Notes: generated by a model not told the origin, from the letters alone. A stretch of 64,000 bases of DNA from Alkalihalobacillus trypoxylicola (GCF_001590785.1 NZ_LTAO01000012.1:124001-188000); one strand, 5' to 3'. Positions 49,675-58,367 are shown, numbered from the stretch's first letter. Translations and numbers: made by a program.

Positions 49675-50307
49675 ATGACGAAGCCAATAATTATAGGAGT
49701 AGCAGGTGGAACAGCCTCAGGCAAGACGACTGTTGCTAATGAAATTTTTTGTCAGTTTAATGAGAAATCAATTGTATTGATTGAGCAAGATGCATATTAT
49801 AAGAATCAAGATCATTTACCTTTTGAGGAGCGATTGCAAACGAATTACGATCATCCTTTAGCTTTTGACAATGATCTGTTATTATATCATTTAGAAAAGC
49901 TTGTAAAGAGGGAGTCCATTCAAAAACCGGTTTATGATTATAAAAGGCATACACGCGCTAAGAATACCATTGATATTACTCCAAAAGATGTGATTATTAT
50001 CGAAGGTATCTTAATTTTGGAAGATGAGCGTCTACGTGATATGATGGATATAAAATTATTCGTTGACACGGATGCTGATTTAAGGATTATTAGGCGTTTA
50101 GCACGCGATACAAAGGAACGGGGGCGTTCTTTAGACTCTGTAATTGAGCAGTATACGTCCATTGTTAGACCTATGCATCTACAGTTTGTTGAGCCAACTA
50201 AGCGTTATGCAGATATAATTGTACCTGAGGGTGGGCAAAATAGAGTCGCGGTTGATTTAATGGCAACAAAGATACGCACAATTATTGAAGAAAAAGTCAT
50301 TTTGTAA
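49675..50307 (+). CDS. udk: Uridine kinase
   Basis: Udk phosphorylates uridine and cytidine for pyrimidine salvage. The 210-residue P-loop kinase has Walker [15 protein letters not shown], the substrate region [49 protein letters not shown] and the lid [12 protein letters not shown]. It is tightly packed after trhP2 and closes the trmR-trhP1-trhP2-udk operon at a hairpin. Confidence 0.96.
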   Translation: MTKPIIIGVAGGTASGKTTVANEIFCQFNEKSIVLIEQDAYYKNQDHLPFEERLQTNYDHPLAFDNDLLLYHLEKLVKRESIQKPVYDYKRHTRAKNTIDITPKDVIIIEGILILEDERLRDMMDIKLFVDTDADLRIIRRLARDTKERGRSLDSVIEQYTSIVRPMHLQFVEPTKRYADIIVPEGGQNRVAVDLMATKIRTIIEEKVIL

Positions 50308-50318
50308 TAGGATAAGTA

Positions 50319-50350
50319 AAGCGAGGTTGGTTTTTCCAACCTTGCTTCTT
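50319..50350 (+). terminator. Intrinsic terminator after udk
   Basis: AAGCGAGGTTGG pairs with CCAACCTTGCTT with one G-U around a T-rich loop; the tail TTCTTT is short. Confidence 0.7.
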
Positions 50351-50509
50351 TAAAAGTAAGTTAGAGTAAAAATAGAGTAAAGCGGATACATTTGGTTGTC
50401 GATGGTCATGTATACATTTAATTGCCAAAACTCGATCTACTTTACGAACTAATGACTGAAGAACATGAATGCAATAATTTAACAATGATTATATTGAGGA
50501 GTGAATCTA

Positions 50510-50986
50510 ATGGCTGAAGAAAAAAAGCATTATATGACTGAGGATGGAAAACGAAAATTAGAAGAGGAATTAGAATATCTAAAAACAGAACGCCGAAAAG
50601 AAGTAGTAGAGCGTATTAAAATAGCAAGAAGCTTCGGGGATTTATCTGAGAACTCAGAGTACGATTCAGCAAAAGAAGAGCAAGCATTTGTTGAAGGTAG
50701 AATTGCTCAAATCGAAAAAATGATTAGAAATGCTGTGATGATTGAAGAAGAAGAGGGAAGTGGGAACGTTGTCACGCTTGGTAAGACGGTTCGATTCATC
50801 GAATTACCAGATGGGGATGAAGAAGAGTATACGATAGTAGGTAGTGCAGAATCAGATCCAGCTGAAGGAAAAATTTCAAATGATTCTCCAATGGCTAAAA
50901 GTTTATTAGGAAAAACGGTTCATGATAAAGTAGTGGTGAATACACCAGCAGGTGATATGGAGCTTGAAATTTTAGAAATTAGCTAA
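50510..50986 (+). CDS. greA: Transcription elongation factor GreA
   Basis: GreA rescues backtracked RNA polymerase by stimulating transcript cleavage. The 158-residue product has the N-terminal coiled coil ([36 protein letters not shown] with the tip acidic pair in [18 protein letters not shown]). The C-terminal FKBP-like domain has [28 protein letters not shown] 6-8 bases upstream supports the ATG at 50510; the GTG at 50501 lies in that site. Confidence 0.96.
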   Translation: MAEEKKHYMTEDGKRKLEEELEYLKTERRKEVVERIKIARSFGDLSENSEYDSAKEEQAFVEGRIAQIEKMIRNAVMIEEEEGSGNVVTLGKTVRFIELPDGDEEEYTIVGSAESDPAEGKISNDSPMAKSLLGKTVHDKVVVNTPAGDMELEILEIS

Positions 50987-50999
50987 TAAACAATGGGGG

Positions 51000-51039
51000 A
51001 ACAGGCTGATAGTGATTCTAACAGTCTGTTTTCTATTTG
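51000..51039 (+). terminator. Probable terminator after greA
   Basis: AACAGGCTG (51000-51008) pairs with CAGTCTGTT (51022-51030) with one mismatch or wobble, followed by TTTCTATTTG. Confidence 0.6.
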
Positions 51040-51157
51040 TTATAGGCAGCGAAAAGGATAATAGAAAAATGATTAAATGGTTGGACGATTGATGGACCTT
51101 ATTTCGTTATAATAAAAAGAGAAGAACCTAATCGTTTGATGAGAGAGGAGTCTTTTT

Positions 51158-51820
51158 ATGCAAAGATCGACAAGAACGAATACAAGAAAGAAAGAGCGAT
51201 TAAAAGGAAGTATCTATAATATATCGATTGCGCTTGTTGTTTTATTAATAGTAGTAGTAGCGTATCAGATTTTTTGGTCAGACGGAGAGAGCGCTGTAAG
51301 TGATGAAGAGCAGGAGGGGGAAATAGCTTCAGAAGAATTAGAATCTGAGCTCATTGAAAGTGAGCTTGATGAAGAAAATAATAATTCTTCGAATGATCAA
51401 ATTCCGAACCAAACCTCTAACAACGGAGATGAGGGAGAAGAGCTTCGGGAAGAAGACGAGGATGAGCAAGGAGAAGAAGAGGAAGCTAATGAAGAGGAGC
51501 TCGAGTTGTTGGAGCCTGTCGAAGATGGAAAGTGGCAGCCAATTGGGACGAGACAAAGTGGAGAGTTTCACCATGACTTTAATCGTGAGAGCGTCAATTG
51601 GCAAGAGATGGAGGTTGCTTTGAAATATGCAACAGGATTAGAGGACATCATTATATGGCGCCTTGAAAATGGAGGAGCTTCTAATCGAGCTGTAGGTGTA
51701 GTTAGTAGTTTGACAGAGCAGAATGAACCTTATCGAATTACGATTGAATTTATTGAAGGTCAAGGCTGGTTACCAGTAGAGAAAGAACAGCTTCAAGAAA
51801 ATCCATACAAAATATCATAA
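51158..51820 (+). CDS. yrrS: DUF1510 membrane protein YrrS
   Basis: The 220-residue protein has a basic N-terminus and one membrane helix (about residues 21-41). A long, very acidic linker (about 45-115, rich in Glu) is followed by a C-terminal DUF1510 domain with WQPIGTRQSGEFHHDFNRES and VNWQEMEVALKYATG. The topology suggests an extracytoplasmic C-terminus. In B. subtilis yrrS is co-transcribed with the penicillin-binding protein gene pbpI (yrrR); no such gene is present here. GAGAGGAG precedes the ATG. Confidence 0.88.
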   Translation: MQRSTRTNTRKKERLKGSIYNISIALVVLLIVVVAYQIFWSDGESAVSDEEQEGEIASEELESELIESELDEENNNSSNDQIPNQTSNNGDEGEELREEDEDEQGEEEEANEEELELLEPVEDGKWQPIGTRQSGEFHHDFNRESVNWQEMEVALKYATGLEDIIIWRLENGGASNRAVGVVSSLTEQNEPYRITIEFIEGQGWLPVEKEQLQENPYKIS

Positions 51821-51853
51821 TTACAGCAACTAGGCCTTGACTAGCTTCTATCA

Positions 51854-51903
51854 TAAATAAGTGAAATGGAGAGTATTCTCTTTTTCACTTATTTTCGTTT
51901 TAT
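51854..51903 (+). terminator. Intrinsic terminator after yrrS
   Basis: AAATAAGTGAAA and an inner AGAG pair with CTCT and TTTCACTTATTT; a T-rich tail follows. Confidence 0.8.
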
Positions 51904-52143
51904 TATAGAAAAAGCAACCTTTATGAGGCATGCTTGATGGCAAACCCTCTAATTAAATATCAGAGCTTTTGCGGTCAGAGAAGAGCTGAGTATTTATGTC
52001 TAAATTATAGATTTCTATTAGCTGGTTTATCATCTATCCACATCTAGCAGAATTGAAAAGATGGTAACAGATGCTTGTCTTCTCAAAAATGTGTATACTG
52101 TAATAGATATTAAAGAAAAGATTGATTAAAGGTGGTAAATGAA

Positions 52144-52839
52144 TTGACAATTGGTATTATTGGAGCAATGACAGAAGAGGTAGAATTATTAAAAAGTAAG
52201 CTTACAAACCGAGAAGAAATGACTGTTGCTGGCTGTTCTTTTTATAAAGGGTTCATTGAGGAAGTAGAAGTCGTATTATTAAGGTCTGGCATTGGTAAAG
52301 TGAATGCGGCAATCGGTACAACCTTACTTATTCAGTTATTTAAGCCAACTAAAATAATAAACACTGGATCAGCTGGTGGTTTTAATCCAGCTCTTAAAGT
52401 GGGAGATATTGTAATTTCTGAAGAGGTTCGTTATAACGATGTGGATGCGACCGTTTTTGGTTATGAATTTGGACAAGTTCCGCAAATGCCTGCAGCATAC
52501 TTACCTGACCCGAATTTAGTCACAATAGCATTAGAGGCTGCACAAGAAGTCGGCATTGACTCAGTATCAGGCTTAATTTTGTCTGGGGATTCTTTTATGA
52601 GTGACCATGAAAAAGTAGAAGAACTAAAAAGATTGTTTAATCATCCAGAATGTGCGGAGATGGAAGCAGGTGCGATTGCTCAAGTTTGCTATCAATTTAA
52701 AATCCCATTTGTCATCATTCGAGCGTTATCAGATATTGCAGGACAAGATGCTAAATTGAGCTATGATCAATTTTTACAAAAAGCTAGTGTGCATTCAGCT
52801 AAACAAGTTTTACTAATGGTGGAAAAATTAAGTCTTTAA
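52144..52839 (+). CDS. mtnN: 5'-methylthioadenosine/S-adenosylhomocysteine nucleosidase
   Basis: MtnN hydrolyses methylthioadenosine and S-adenosylhomocysteine, feeding methionine salvage and the activated methyl cycle. The 231-residue product has [19 protein letters not shown], the [20 protein letters not shown] and NTGSAGGF phosphorylase-fold motifs, [11 protein letters not shown] and the catalytic region [15 protein letters not shown] / IRALSDIA. The likely start is TTG at 52144, 8 bases after AAAGGTGG. In B. subtilis mtnN sits between yrrT and mccAB; here those three genes are missing. Confidence 0.95.
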   Translation: MTIGIIGAMTEEVELLKSKLTNREEMTVAGCSFYKGFIEEVEVVLLRSGIGKVNAAIGTTLLIQLFKPTKIINTGSAGGFNPALKVGDIVISEEVRYNDVDATVFGYEFGQVPQMPAAYLPDPNLVTIALEAAQEVGIDSVSGLILSGDSFMSDHEKVEELKRLFNHPECAEMEAGAIAQVCYQFKIPFVIIRALSDIAGQDAKLSYDQFLQKASVHSAKQVLLMVEKLSL

Positions 52840-52931
52840 ACTGGTTTATTTATCCTTCTTTTCCTCTGCTTTCATAAAATTGCCCGTACTATCTCATGAT
52901 AAAATGATAGATGTGAATAGGAGGGAAGAAA

Positions 52932-53168
52932 ATGAAAGATAAAGTAGAATTAGAACTTCAAAGAAAAATAGAAGATTATCAACGGTTTAGTTTTATTTTT
53001 GTTTCGTTAAGTTTTTTTATGTTTTTAGGCATTATTATTCCTTTAGAAGGCAAAAATAATGGGGTTGATTCTATTTTAGTTTTGGGGGTTTTTGCTATGT
53101 TACTCCTAGCTTGTACATGCCATTTTACTTCCAAAAGGGCGTTAACTCAGTTATTAGAGCGAGATTAA
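52932..53168 (+). CDS. yrhC: YrhC family small membrane protein
   Basis: The 78-residue protein has two membrane helices (about residues 18-36 and 44-66) and short charged ends. It begins MKDKVELELQRKIEDYQRFS, matching YrhC. In B. subtilis yrhC is the last gene of the yrrT-mtnN-mccA-mccB-yrhC operon. Here it follows mtnN directly after 92 bases. AGGAGGGAAG precedes the ATG. The function is unknown. Confidence 0.82.
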   Translation: MKDKVELELQRKIEDYQRFSFIFVSLSFFMFLGIIIPLEGKNNGVDSILVLGVFAMLLLACTCHFTSKRALTQLLERD

Positions 53169-53192
53169 TTGATTAAGAATACAGATGATAGA

Positions 53193-53224
53193 GCCGAGCT
53201 TCCATTTTGAAGCTTGGTTTTTTT
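53193..53224 (+). terminator. Intrinsic terminator after yrhC
   Basis: CCGAGCTTC pairs with GAAGCTTGG (one G-U) around CATTTT, then a run of T. This marks the end of the conserved backbone. Confidence 0.85.
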
Positions 53225-53325
53225 AGACAGAAGTATCGCACATTCAGGTTATTATATTCACCCCTAACAACGTATTAACCGTTTTTAGTTTAAACGAATA
53301 TCATCTTATTTAATTATTCAATTAT

Positions 53326-53362
53326 AAAAAATAATAAGAGCCAAGGGATATAAATACTTGGC
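53326..53362 (-). terminator. Terminator of the minus-strand 186-aa gene
   Basis: On the minus strand GCCAAG and CTTGGC form a short stem followed by TCTTATTATTTTTT. Confidence 0.6.
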
Positions 53363-53371
53363 TTCTTCCAG

Positions 53372-53932
53372 TTAGTTAGCATTTATTTCAAATATTAATG
53401 CTTTTAATCTGCTTAGACTATCCATTTTAATTAATTTTTCTCTAAAAGAAATAAAATCTTTAGCTGCTTTAATTATTTCAGTTAAAAATACTTTTTCAAC
53501 AGTAACCATTTTCGTCTCTTTGTAAGTTTCATAAAGGTTTGTTCCTTCAAATAGCAATGGGTTTCTTTTCACTTTAATTATTATCTTATTCTCGGGTTTT
53601 GTAAGGATTCTTTTGAAACTCCACTCATGGCTATTCATAGCCATACTACGGACTCCGAAACCTGTCTTTTTATAATCCAAAATCATTTCTAGAATGCCAA
53701 TCCACATAAAATCGATATCATCCCAATCCATAAAGCTCGTAATTGTATGATTTGATATTTCAATAAATACAACACCATCCAACTTATGTCCTTTATTTTT
53801 TTCTAAACTTTTATTAGCCACTTGAACAGATAAACTATTATTCAATGAAATAAAATAATCTCTAGAGCTTGTTTGAGTGAAGAAAAAAGAATCTATAGTT
53901 TTCTTTTCAATGTAAGTAATTATATTTACCAT
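53372..53932 (-). CDS. Unknown 186-residue protein in a decayed accessory region
   Basis: I recognise no family. The protein is predicted soluble, with an N-terminal half of mixed strands (NIITYIEKKTIDSFFFTQ; LDGVVFIEISNHTITSFMDW) and a helical C-terminus (FLTEIIKAAKDFISFREKLI). The ATG at 53932 has GGAGTACTT before it; an ATG at 53944 is an alternative. It is AT-rich, outside the conserved gene order, and next to gene fragments. Its size and surroundings would suit an immunity-type protein of a lost toxin, but no sequence feature proves this. Confidence 0.5.
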   Translation of the reverse strand: MVNIITYIEKKTIDSFFFTQTSSRDYFISLNNSLSVQVANKSLEKNKGHKLDGVVFIEISNHTITSFMDWDDIDFMWIGILEMILDYKKTGFGVRSMAMNSHEWSFKRILTKPENKIIIKVKRNPLLFEGTNLYETYKETKMVTVEKVFLTEIIKAAKDFISFREKLIKMDSLSRLKALIFEINAN

Positions 53933-53957
53933 AAAGTACTCCATTCATAACTTCATT

Positions 53958-54053
53958 CTATATACGAGGGTAAAAAGTATTTACTCTCCAATTATTTATA
54001 ATTAATGAATACGGTTGTCCATCTATCCTAACATCTATTATTTGATTAACCAT
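53958..54053 (-). CDS. Very short ORF, possible gene remnant
   Basis: A 31-codon frame starts at ATG 54053 (MVNQIIDVRIDGQPYSLIIN) with a weak AAGAGATA site and stops at 53958. It could be a fragment of a larger protein or a small gene expressed with the following 186-aa gene. Evidence is thin. Confidence 0.25.
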   Translation of the reverse strand: MVNQIIDVRIDGQPYSLIINNWRVNTFYPRI

Positions 54054-54146
54054 TATCTCTTATTTTTACATTTATTGAAATTGATTATTGAAATTACTTT
54101 TGCACGTACATTATAACAGAAAGGTTAAAGTGGACAGATGATTTTC

Positions 54147-54365
54147 TTATAGTTCCTGTTCCATATAAGGGATGGTGATTGTAAGAATATGATTCATACT
54201 ACTGTTTTGTAAGGCTACAGTTTGACCAATACCAATAGGTATATTTGTAGGATTGAAAAATTTTAGAGCATTTCTTGCTTTTTCAGGTGCTTGTTTTGTA
54301 AACGTTCTATTTCCAACTTTTACTACATACCTACCACCAACACTTCCAACGGTATGCCACAACAA
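54147..54365 (-). pseudogene. Probable C-terminal fragment of a larger accessory protein
   Basis: A 72-codon frame contains VGGRYVVKVGNRTFTKQAPE and ends MNHILTITIPYMEQEL. There is no ribosome binding site before the first ATG (54365), and the frame adjoins another broken frame upstream. It therefore looks like the tail of a longer lost protein, not a small gene. The family was not recognised; a toxin or phage tail region is possible. Confidence 0.4.
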
Positions 54366-54379
54366 AGGTTGAATTTCAC

Positions 54380-54565
54380 CTATTTATTAATTACTTCTAT
54401 ACCATACTCTCTTTGTATAGCCTCTAATTCAAATTCATCTAAATTTAACTCTTCATTATCATTAAAATCTTTACACTCTTATCAATCAGTGTCTCATACC
54501 ATTGTACTTGATCAAGGTCTAAAAGCGTTACTTGTTTAAACGAAAGCTTTATCGATATAATGAGC
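54380..54565 (-). pseudogene. Frameshifted gene remnant
   Basis: Reading the minus strand, one frame gives FKQVTLLDLDQVQWYETLID. Just after KSVK the reading shifts to a second frame giving DFNDNEELNLDEFELEAIQR and EYGIEVINK before a stop at 54380. Two adjacent protein-like stretches in different frames indicate a frameshifted gene. Its upstream end runs into repeat copy C, which may have cut it off. Confidence 0.55.
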
Positions 54566-54591
54566 AAAAGCTATTAAAATTTGTATTCGGA

Positions 54592-54857
54592 GTGGATTTC
54601 AGAATTGCTCTATAAACGAATAAAACCGAACGTTTCTTATGAAATATGTTTTAAAACGTTTGCGAATTTAATTCTTGATTGAAACGGTAGGTAGTGACTC
54701 CCAAAGAGCGCAGTGTGAAGATCCACTCTGACGACGCTCTGCATAGTCAGAGTTAGCTGAAGACAAGCCCTTGGGAAAGCATCTACCTAAAGTGAAAATC
54801 AAAAACCAAATCGTTCGGTTTTCATTATTAGTTATGAATGATGAAAATGATTCATTC
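54592..54857 (+). repeat. 250-bp intergenic element, copy C
   Basis: Full-length copy with an AAAACCGAACG left arm, GGTAGGTAGTGACTCCC, a CTCTGAC / GTCAGAG helix, CCCTTGGGAAAGC, TCTACCTA and a CGTTCGGTTTT right arm. The outer arms are complementary over 11 bases. It adjoins two decayed genes. Confidence 0.88.
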
Positions 54858-54951
54858 TAAAGAAATAAAGGGTAAACAAGTAAACAAATAAATAATAGAT
54901 ATTATTTTTTATGCTATCTTATTATTGTTAAATTTAATTTAAATTGTCTAA

Positions 54952-55295
54952 ATGTTCATTTTTTTCATTTTCAGTCTAGTCTTTTTGTTTTTTGCTTTTA
55001 ATGTGTCTGCAGATGGAAAATATTCAATTATGACTCCCGAAGAATATAAGGAGTATTTAATAGAGTCTGAAGAACCAATATCTTTGAATGTATTAAGAGG
55101 ATTTAGTAATCTTACATATTATACTCTGATGATTATATAAAAATACTAGTAGATGGCTAAAATGGTGAAAATGATACCGACACTTTGATGGCAAATGATA
55201 TAGAGGTTCCTATATTAGTAACTTCAGATAGTGGTAATTTTGATTTTCAACCTTTTAATATCACATACAGAGTGACGACAAAAATTAAACTCTGA
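54952..55295 (+). pseudogene. Broken gene for a small secreted protein
   Basis: The frame opens at ATG 54952 with a hydrophobic signal-peptide-like N-terminus (IFSLVFLFFAFNVSADG) and continues to about 55130. There the protein-like reading moves to another frame (SDDYIKILVDG). That frame meets an in-frame TAA at 55158-55160 and continues as NGENDTDTLMANDIEVPILV and TSDSGNFDFQPFNITYRVTT to a stop at 55293-55295. A frameshift plus a nonsense codon mark it as dead. The family is unknown. Confidence 0.65.
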
Positions 55296-55384
55296 AATTA
55301 TTAAATCGACTATGCCATTTATGGTAAAATGAAGAGACATGAATCATTACATCTATGAAACTTATGAAAAATACAGGAGAAAAA

Positions 55385-56875
55385 ATGAAACAGAATAAAC
55401 GTCCTTTTATATTATTTGCTATTATGTTAGCCATGTTTGTATCGGCAGTAGAAGCCACTATTGTTGCAACCGTAATGCCCGGAATAGTCGCTGATTTAGG
55501 TGGTTTTTCTTTATTTAGTTGGGTCTTCTCAGCTTATTTATTAATGCAAGTGATGACGATTCCGATATATGGAAAGCTTTCAGATATGTATGGGAGAAAA
55601 ATTATCTTTTCGATTGGTATGTTTTTTTTCTTAGTAGGCTCCTTATTATGTGGATTTTCAACTTCTATGGAAATGCTCATTATTGCTCGATTAGTTCAAG
55701 GGCTAGGTGCAGGTGCCGTTCAACCAATGGCTACCACAATTGTTGGAGATATATATACGAAAGAAGAAAGAGCGAATATCCAAGGCTATCTTTCTAGTGT
55801 TTGGGGAATTTCTGCTGTAGCAGGGCCTTTGTTAGGAGCCTTGATTGTATCTTATTTTCATTGGGCATGGGTGTTTTGGGTAAACATTCCTCTAGGAATT
55901 ATGGCCGTTATCTTAATCTTAGTTTATTTAAAAGAACCAGTTACAAAAGAGAAGCGACAAATTGATTATTCAGGTGCTATCTTATTGCTAACAGCGATAC
56001 TACCAGTCATGCTTTTATTTATTCAAACAGGGATCAGCTGGAGTTGGAAAGAACCTATTTTTTGGATATTAATTTTAATATCATGTCTCAGTTTTGGTTT
56101 GTTTTTACGGCAAGAGAAACGAGCAAAAGAACCCATTATGACATTATCACTTTGGAGAGAAAAGGAAGTTTGGGTGTCTAACATCGCATCTTTTACTACT
56201 GGAGCCGTTCTTTTAGCGATCTCTAGTTTTTTACCGACCTTTGTACAAGGGGCTTTATTAGCGACTCCATTAGTTGCAGGGTTAACTTTAACGGTCATTT
56301 CGATAGGATGGCCACTGTCAGCAATGATTGCAGGTAAATTAATGATCAAATTAGGTTTCCGCAAAACCGCTTTAATAGGAGGTATTTCTTTTGTAATTGG
56401 TTCTGCCTGGTATTCTTTGTTACATTTTCTTCCGTACCCACTTTTAGCAGGGTTTGGGTCCTTTTTTATTGGAATGGGTATGGGCTTTATGACAACCACT
56501 TTTATCGTCATGATTCAATCAAACGTTCCTTGGAAATTAAGAGGAGAAGCGACTTCATTAAATTTATTTATGAGGCAGCTTGGTGGAAGTGTGGGTGTTG
56601 CTTTTTTAGGGGGGTTACTTAATTTTCAAATAAAGCGCTCTTTAGAAAGTAATCAGGATCAATTAAGCATTGAGCCATCACTTGATTCGATCAGCTCTCT
56701 TTTAGAAGGAGGGGAAGAAACTACTATATCAGCTTTTGAACAAGGAATCATTCAACAGGGGTTATCAAGTGGTTACTTGCTATTATTTTCTATGATCGGC
56801 GTATTAGCGGTCATTAGCTTATTATTTGTACTATTTTTACCAAAAAAAAAGCCTGAAAAAGATTTAGCTCAATAG
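55385..56875 (+). CDS. MFS multidrug-type exporter (DHA2, 14-helix)
   Basis: The 496-residue protein has about 14 predicted membrane helices. The DHA2/EmrB-QacA signatures are FVSAVEATIVATVMPGIV, the loop 2-3 motif GKLSDMYGRK and motif C-like GISAVAGPLLGALI. The C-terminal part is GEATSLNLFMRQLGGSVGVA. It should export drugs or toxic compounds by proton antiport; the substrate cannot be read from sequence. CAGGAGA 5 bases upstream supports the ATG at 55385 over the ATG at 55355. No adjacent TetR or MarR regulator is visible. Confidence 0.9.
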   Translation: MKQNKRPFILFAIMLAMFVSAVEATIVATVMPGIVADLGGFSLFSWVFSAYLLMQVMTIPIYGKLSDMYGRKIIFSIGMFFFLVGSLLCGFSTSMEMLIIARLVQGLGAGAVQPMATTIVGDIYTKEERANIQGYLSSVWGISAVAGPLLGALIVSYFHWAWVFWVNIPLGIMAVILILVYLKEPVTKEKRQIDYSGAILLLTAILPVMLLFIQTGISWSWKEPIFWILILISCLSFGLFLRQEKRAKEPIMTLSLWREKEVWVSNIASFTTGAVLLAISSFLPTFVQGALLATPLVAGLTLTVISIGWPLSAMIAGKLMIKLGFRKTALIGGISFVIGSAWYSLLHFLPYPLLAGFGSFFIGMGMGFMTTTFIVMIQSNVPWKLRGEATSLNLFMRQLGGSVGVAFLGGLLNFQIKRSLESNQDQLSIEPSLDSISSLLEGGEETTISAFEQGIIQQGLSSGYLLLFSMIGVLAVISLLFVLFLPKKKPEKDLAQ

Positions 56876-56886
56876 TGAAAGTGAGA

Positions 56887-56923
56887 GGAGAATGATTGTA
56901 CTTTTTCAGTATAATGATTCTCC
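56887..56923. terminator. Hairpin between convergent MFS and Nudix genes
   Basis: GGAGAATGATTGTAC pairs with GTATAATGATTCTCC over 15 positions with one mismatch and one G-U. T-tracts are poor, so it may act as a bidirectional 3'-end barrier. Confidence 0.5.
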
Positions 56924-56927
56924 AAAG

Positions 56928-57551
56928 CTATTTTGTTAAGTTTAAAAAATGATGTAATATTTTAGCGGTTAATCCCCAAATGGCATAGTCTTTAAAATAG
57001 TAAAAGTATTCTTCAAGAATCATTCGGCGATTTCGATAAGCGTCACCGTTTGCAATCTTATGAAATGGAAAATCGTTATTGTCAGAAATAGTCATTTCGA
57101 TTTGATGTGTTTGAACGTTATAATCGTATAGAAAATCAAGCGGAATAGTAAATACATGATCGACTTCCTCTTTATTGATGGTGATAGCTGCAGTAGGCTT
57201 GATTATGGCTACAAATGGATAGATTATTCCGCGAGTATGGTGAACGATATAATCTAGTGGAAATACCTTAATAACCTCTTTTGAAGAAATACCTACTTCC
57301 TCATTCATTTCTCTTAAAGCAGCTTGTTCACTTGAAGTATCATCTGTATCAATACGTCCACCTGGGAAGCAAATTTCACCAGGCTGACTTCTCAGTGAAT
57401 AGGCACGAACTTCAAATAAAAGAGATAAACCCTGCTCGGTTTCTATAATAGGTAAGATAATCGCTGCATTTAGATTGGAATCTTGCCCTAAAACGGAAGG
57501 AACATGATGAACAAGCTTTTGGGTTAATACCTCGACTGTGGGATATGTCAT
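56928..57551 (-). CDS. Nudix hydrolase, CoA pyrophosphatase type
   Basis: The 207-residue protein has the CoA-pyrophosphatase (UPF0035) signature VRAYSLRSQPGEICFPGGRI followed by the Nudix box, including ALREMNEEVGI. Such enzymes split CoA into phosphopantetheine and 3',5'-ADP. The lead-in LIFEVRA-type strand (LSLLFEVRA) is also typical. A GGAGGTAAGT site precedes the ATG at 57551. Repeat copy D lies 50 bases upstream of the start, within or near its promoter region. Confidence 0.88.
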   Translation of the reverse strand: MTYPTVEVLTQKLVHHVPSVLGQDSNLNAAIILPIIETEQGLSLLFEVRAYSLRSQPGEICFPGGRIDTDDTSSEQAALREMNEEVGISSKEVIKVFPLDYIVHHTRGIIYPFVAIIKPTAAITINKEEVDHVFTIPLDFLYDYNVQTHQIEMTISDNNDFPFHKIANGDAYRNRRMILEEYFYYFKDYAIWGLTAKILHHFLNLTK

Positions 57552-57600
57552 ACTTACCTCCTGATGATTAATATAATCTTTAAATTCTTATATTAGTTGA

Positions 57601-57860
57601 GTGAATTTCATAATTGCTCTATAAACAAATAAAACCGAACATTTCTTGTGAAATATGTTTCAAACGTTTGTGAATTAACTTCTTGATTGAAACGGTAGGT
57701 AGTGACTCAGGATCAGCGCAGTCTGAAGATCCACTCTGGCGAAGCTCTGCGTAGTCAGAGTTAGCTGAAGACAAGCCCTTGGGAAAGCATCTACCTAAAG
57801 TGAAAATTAAAAACCAAATTGTTCGGTTTTCATTATAAGATATGTAATGTAATGGATTTC
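57601..57860 (+). repeat. 250-bp intergenic element, copy D
   Basis: Full-length copy with GTGAATTTCATAATTGCTCT at the left, an AAAACCGAAC arm, GGTAGGTAGTGACTC and CTCTGGC (57734-57740) pairing with GTCAGAG (57754-57760). CCCTTGGGAAAGC, TCTACCTA and TTGTTCGGTTTT follow. The A-to-G change in the left arm of the inner helix gives a G-U pair in RNA. The CCCAAAGG partner of CCCTTGGG is replaced here. Confidence 0.88.
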
Positions 57861-58333
57861 TTAAAGGAATTCTAAAGAATTCCTTTATTTGCCGATTAGT
57901 TTTATCAATTGAAATGGTGTGTTCTAAGTGCATACACCGACAAAACAGCCCCTTCCTTTTTTGATTAGAAAGGGACCTGTTAAATGTCTTTATGGAATTC
58001 GTAAGCTAACAAACACCTAACATCTGTAGAATTCTTTATTCATATGTATGGTTCCAAACAAATTAAAGGAAGGTGGGGGTGCCCAGAGCTGAAGCCTTCC
58101 TCCTGTATCATCTATAGTGTTTCAACTCAACCTCTTTAAATCAATAATCATTCCTAGTTCGGTGCTAAGCTTAAAAAAGTAACAAACTACAATCAAAAAA
58201 ATGGTGATTCAAGAATTCCCTGTAAGAATATGTTACAAAACAGATGGATTTTCTTTCGTTATACGATATATTAAGAACAGGAAAGGTCAACGACCTAGCT
58301 TCCAAAAATGTTCTCTCTACTCTCCCCCATTGG
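57861..58333 (+). other. Non-coding gap before lplJ
   Basis: No credible gene is seen. The gap contains short hairpin-forming segments (CCCTTCCTTTTTT / AGAAAGGG near 57950; GGAAGG / CCTTCC near 58070-58100). It ends in a plus-strand terminator at 58334-58365, which suggests some plus-strand RNA is made here. Confidence 0.4.
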
Positions 58334-58365
58334 AGCGATTCATCCGTTGAATCGCTCATTTTTTT
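58334..58365 (+). terminator. Plus-strand terminator facing the lplJ 3' end
   Basis: AGCGATTCA (58334-58342) and TGAATCGCT (58348-58356) form a perfect stem followed by ATTTTTTT. The T-run is only on the plus strand, but the adjacent gene lplJ is on the minus strand. Confidence 0.75.
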
Positions 58366-58367
58366 GA

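Noticed and set aside
56023-56511. 162-codon minus-strand frame inside the MFS gene.
   Set aside because: It is antisense to a clear 14-helix transporter; composition (Lys, Ile, Pro) is that of an antisense frame.
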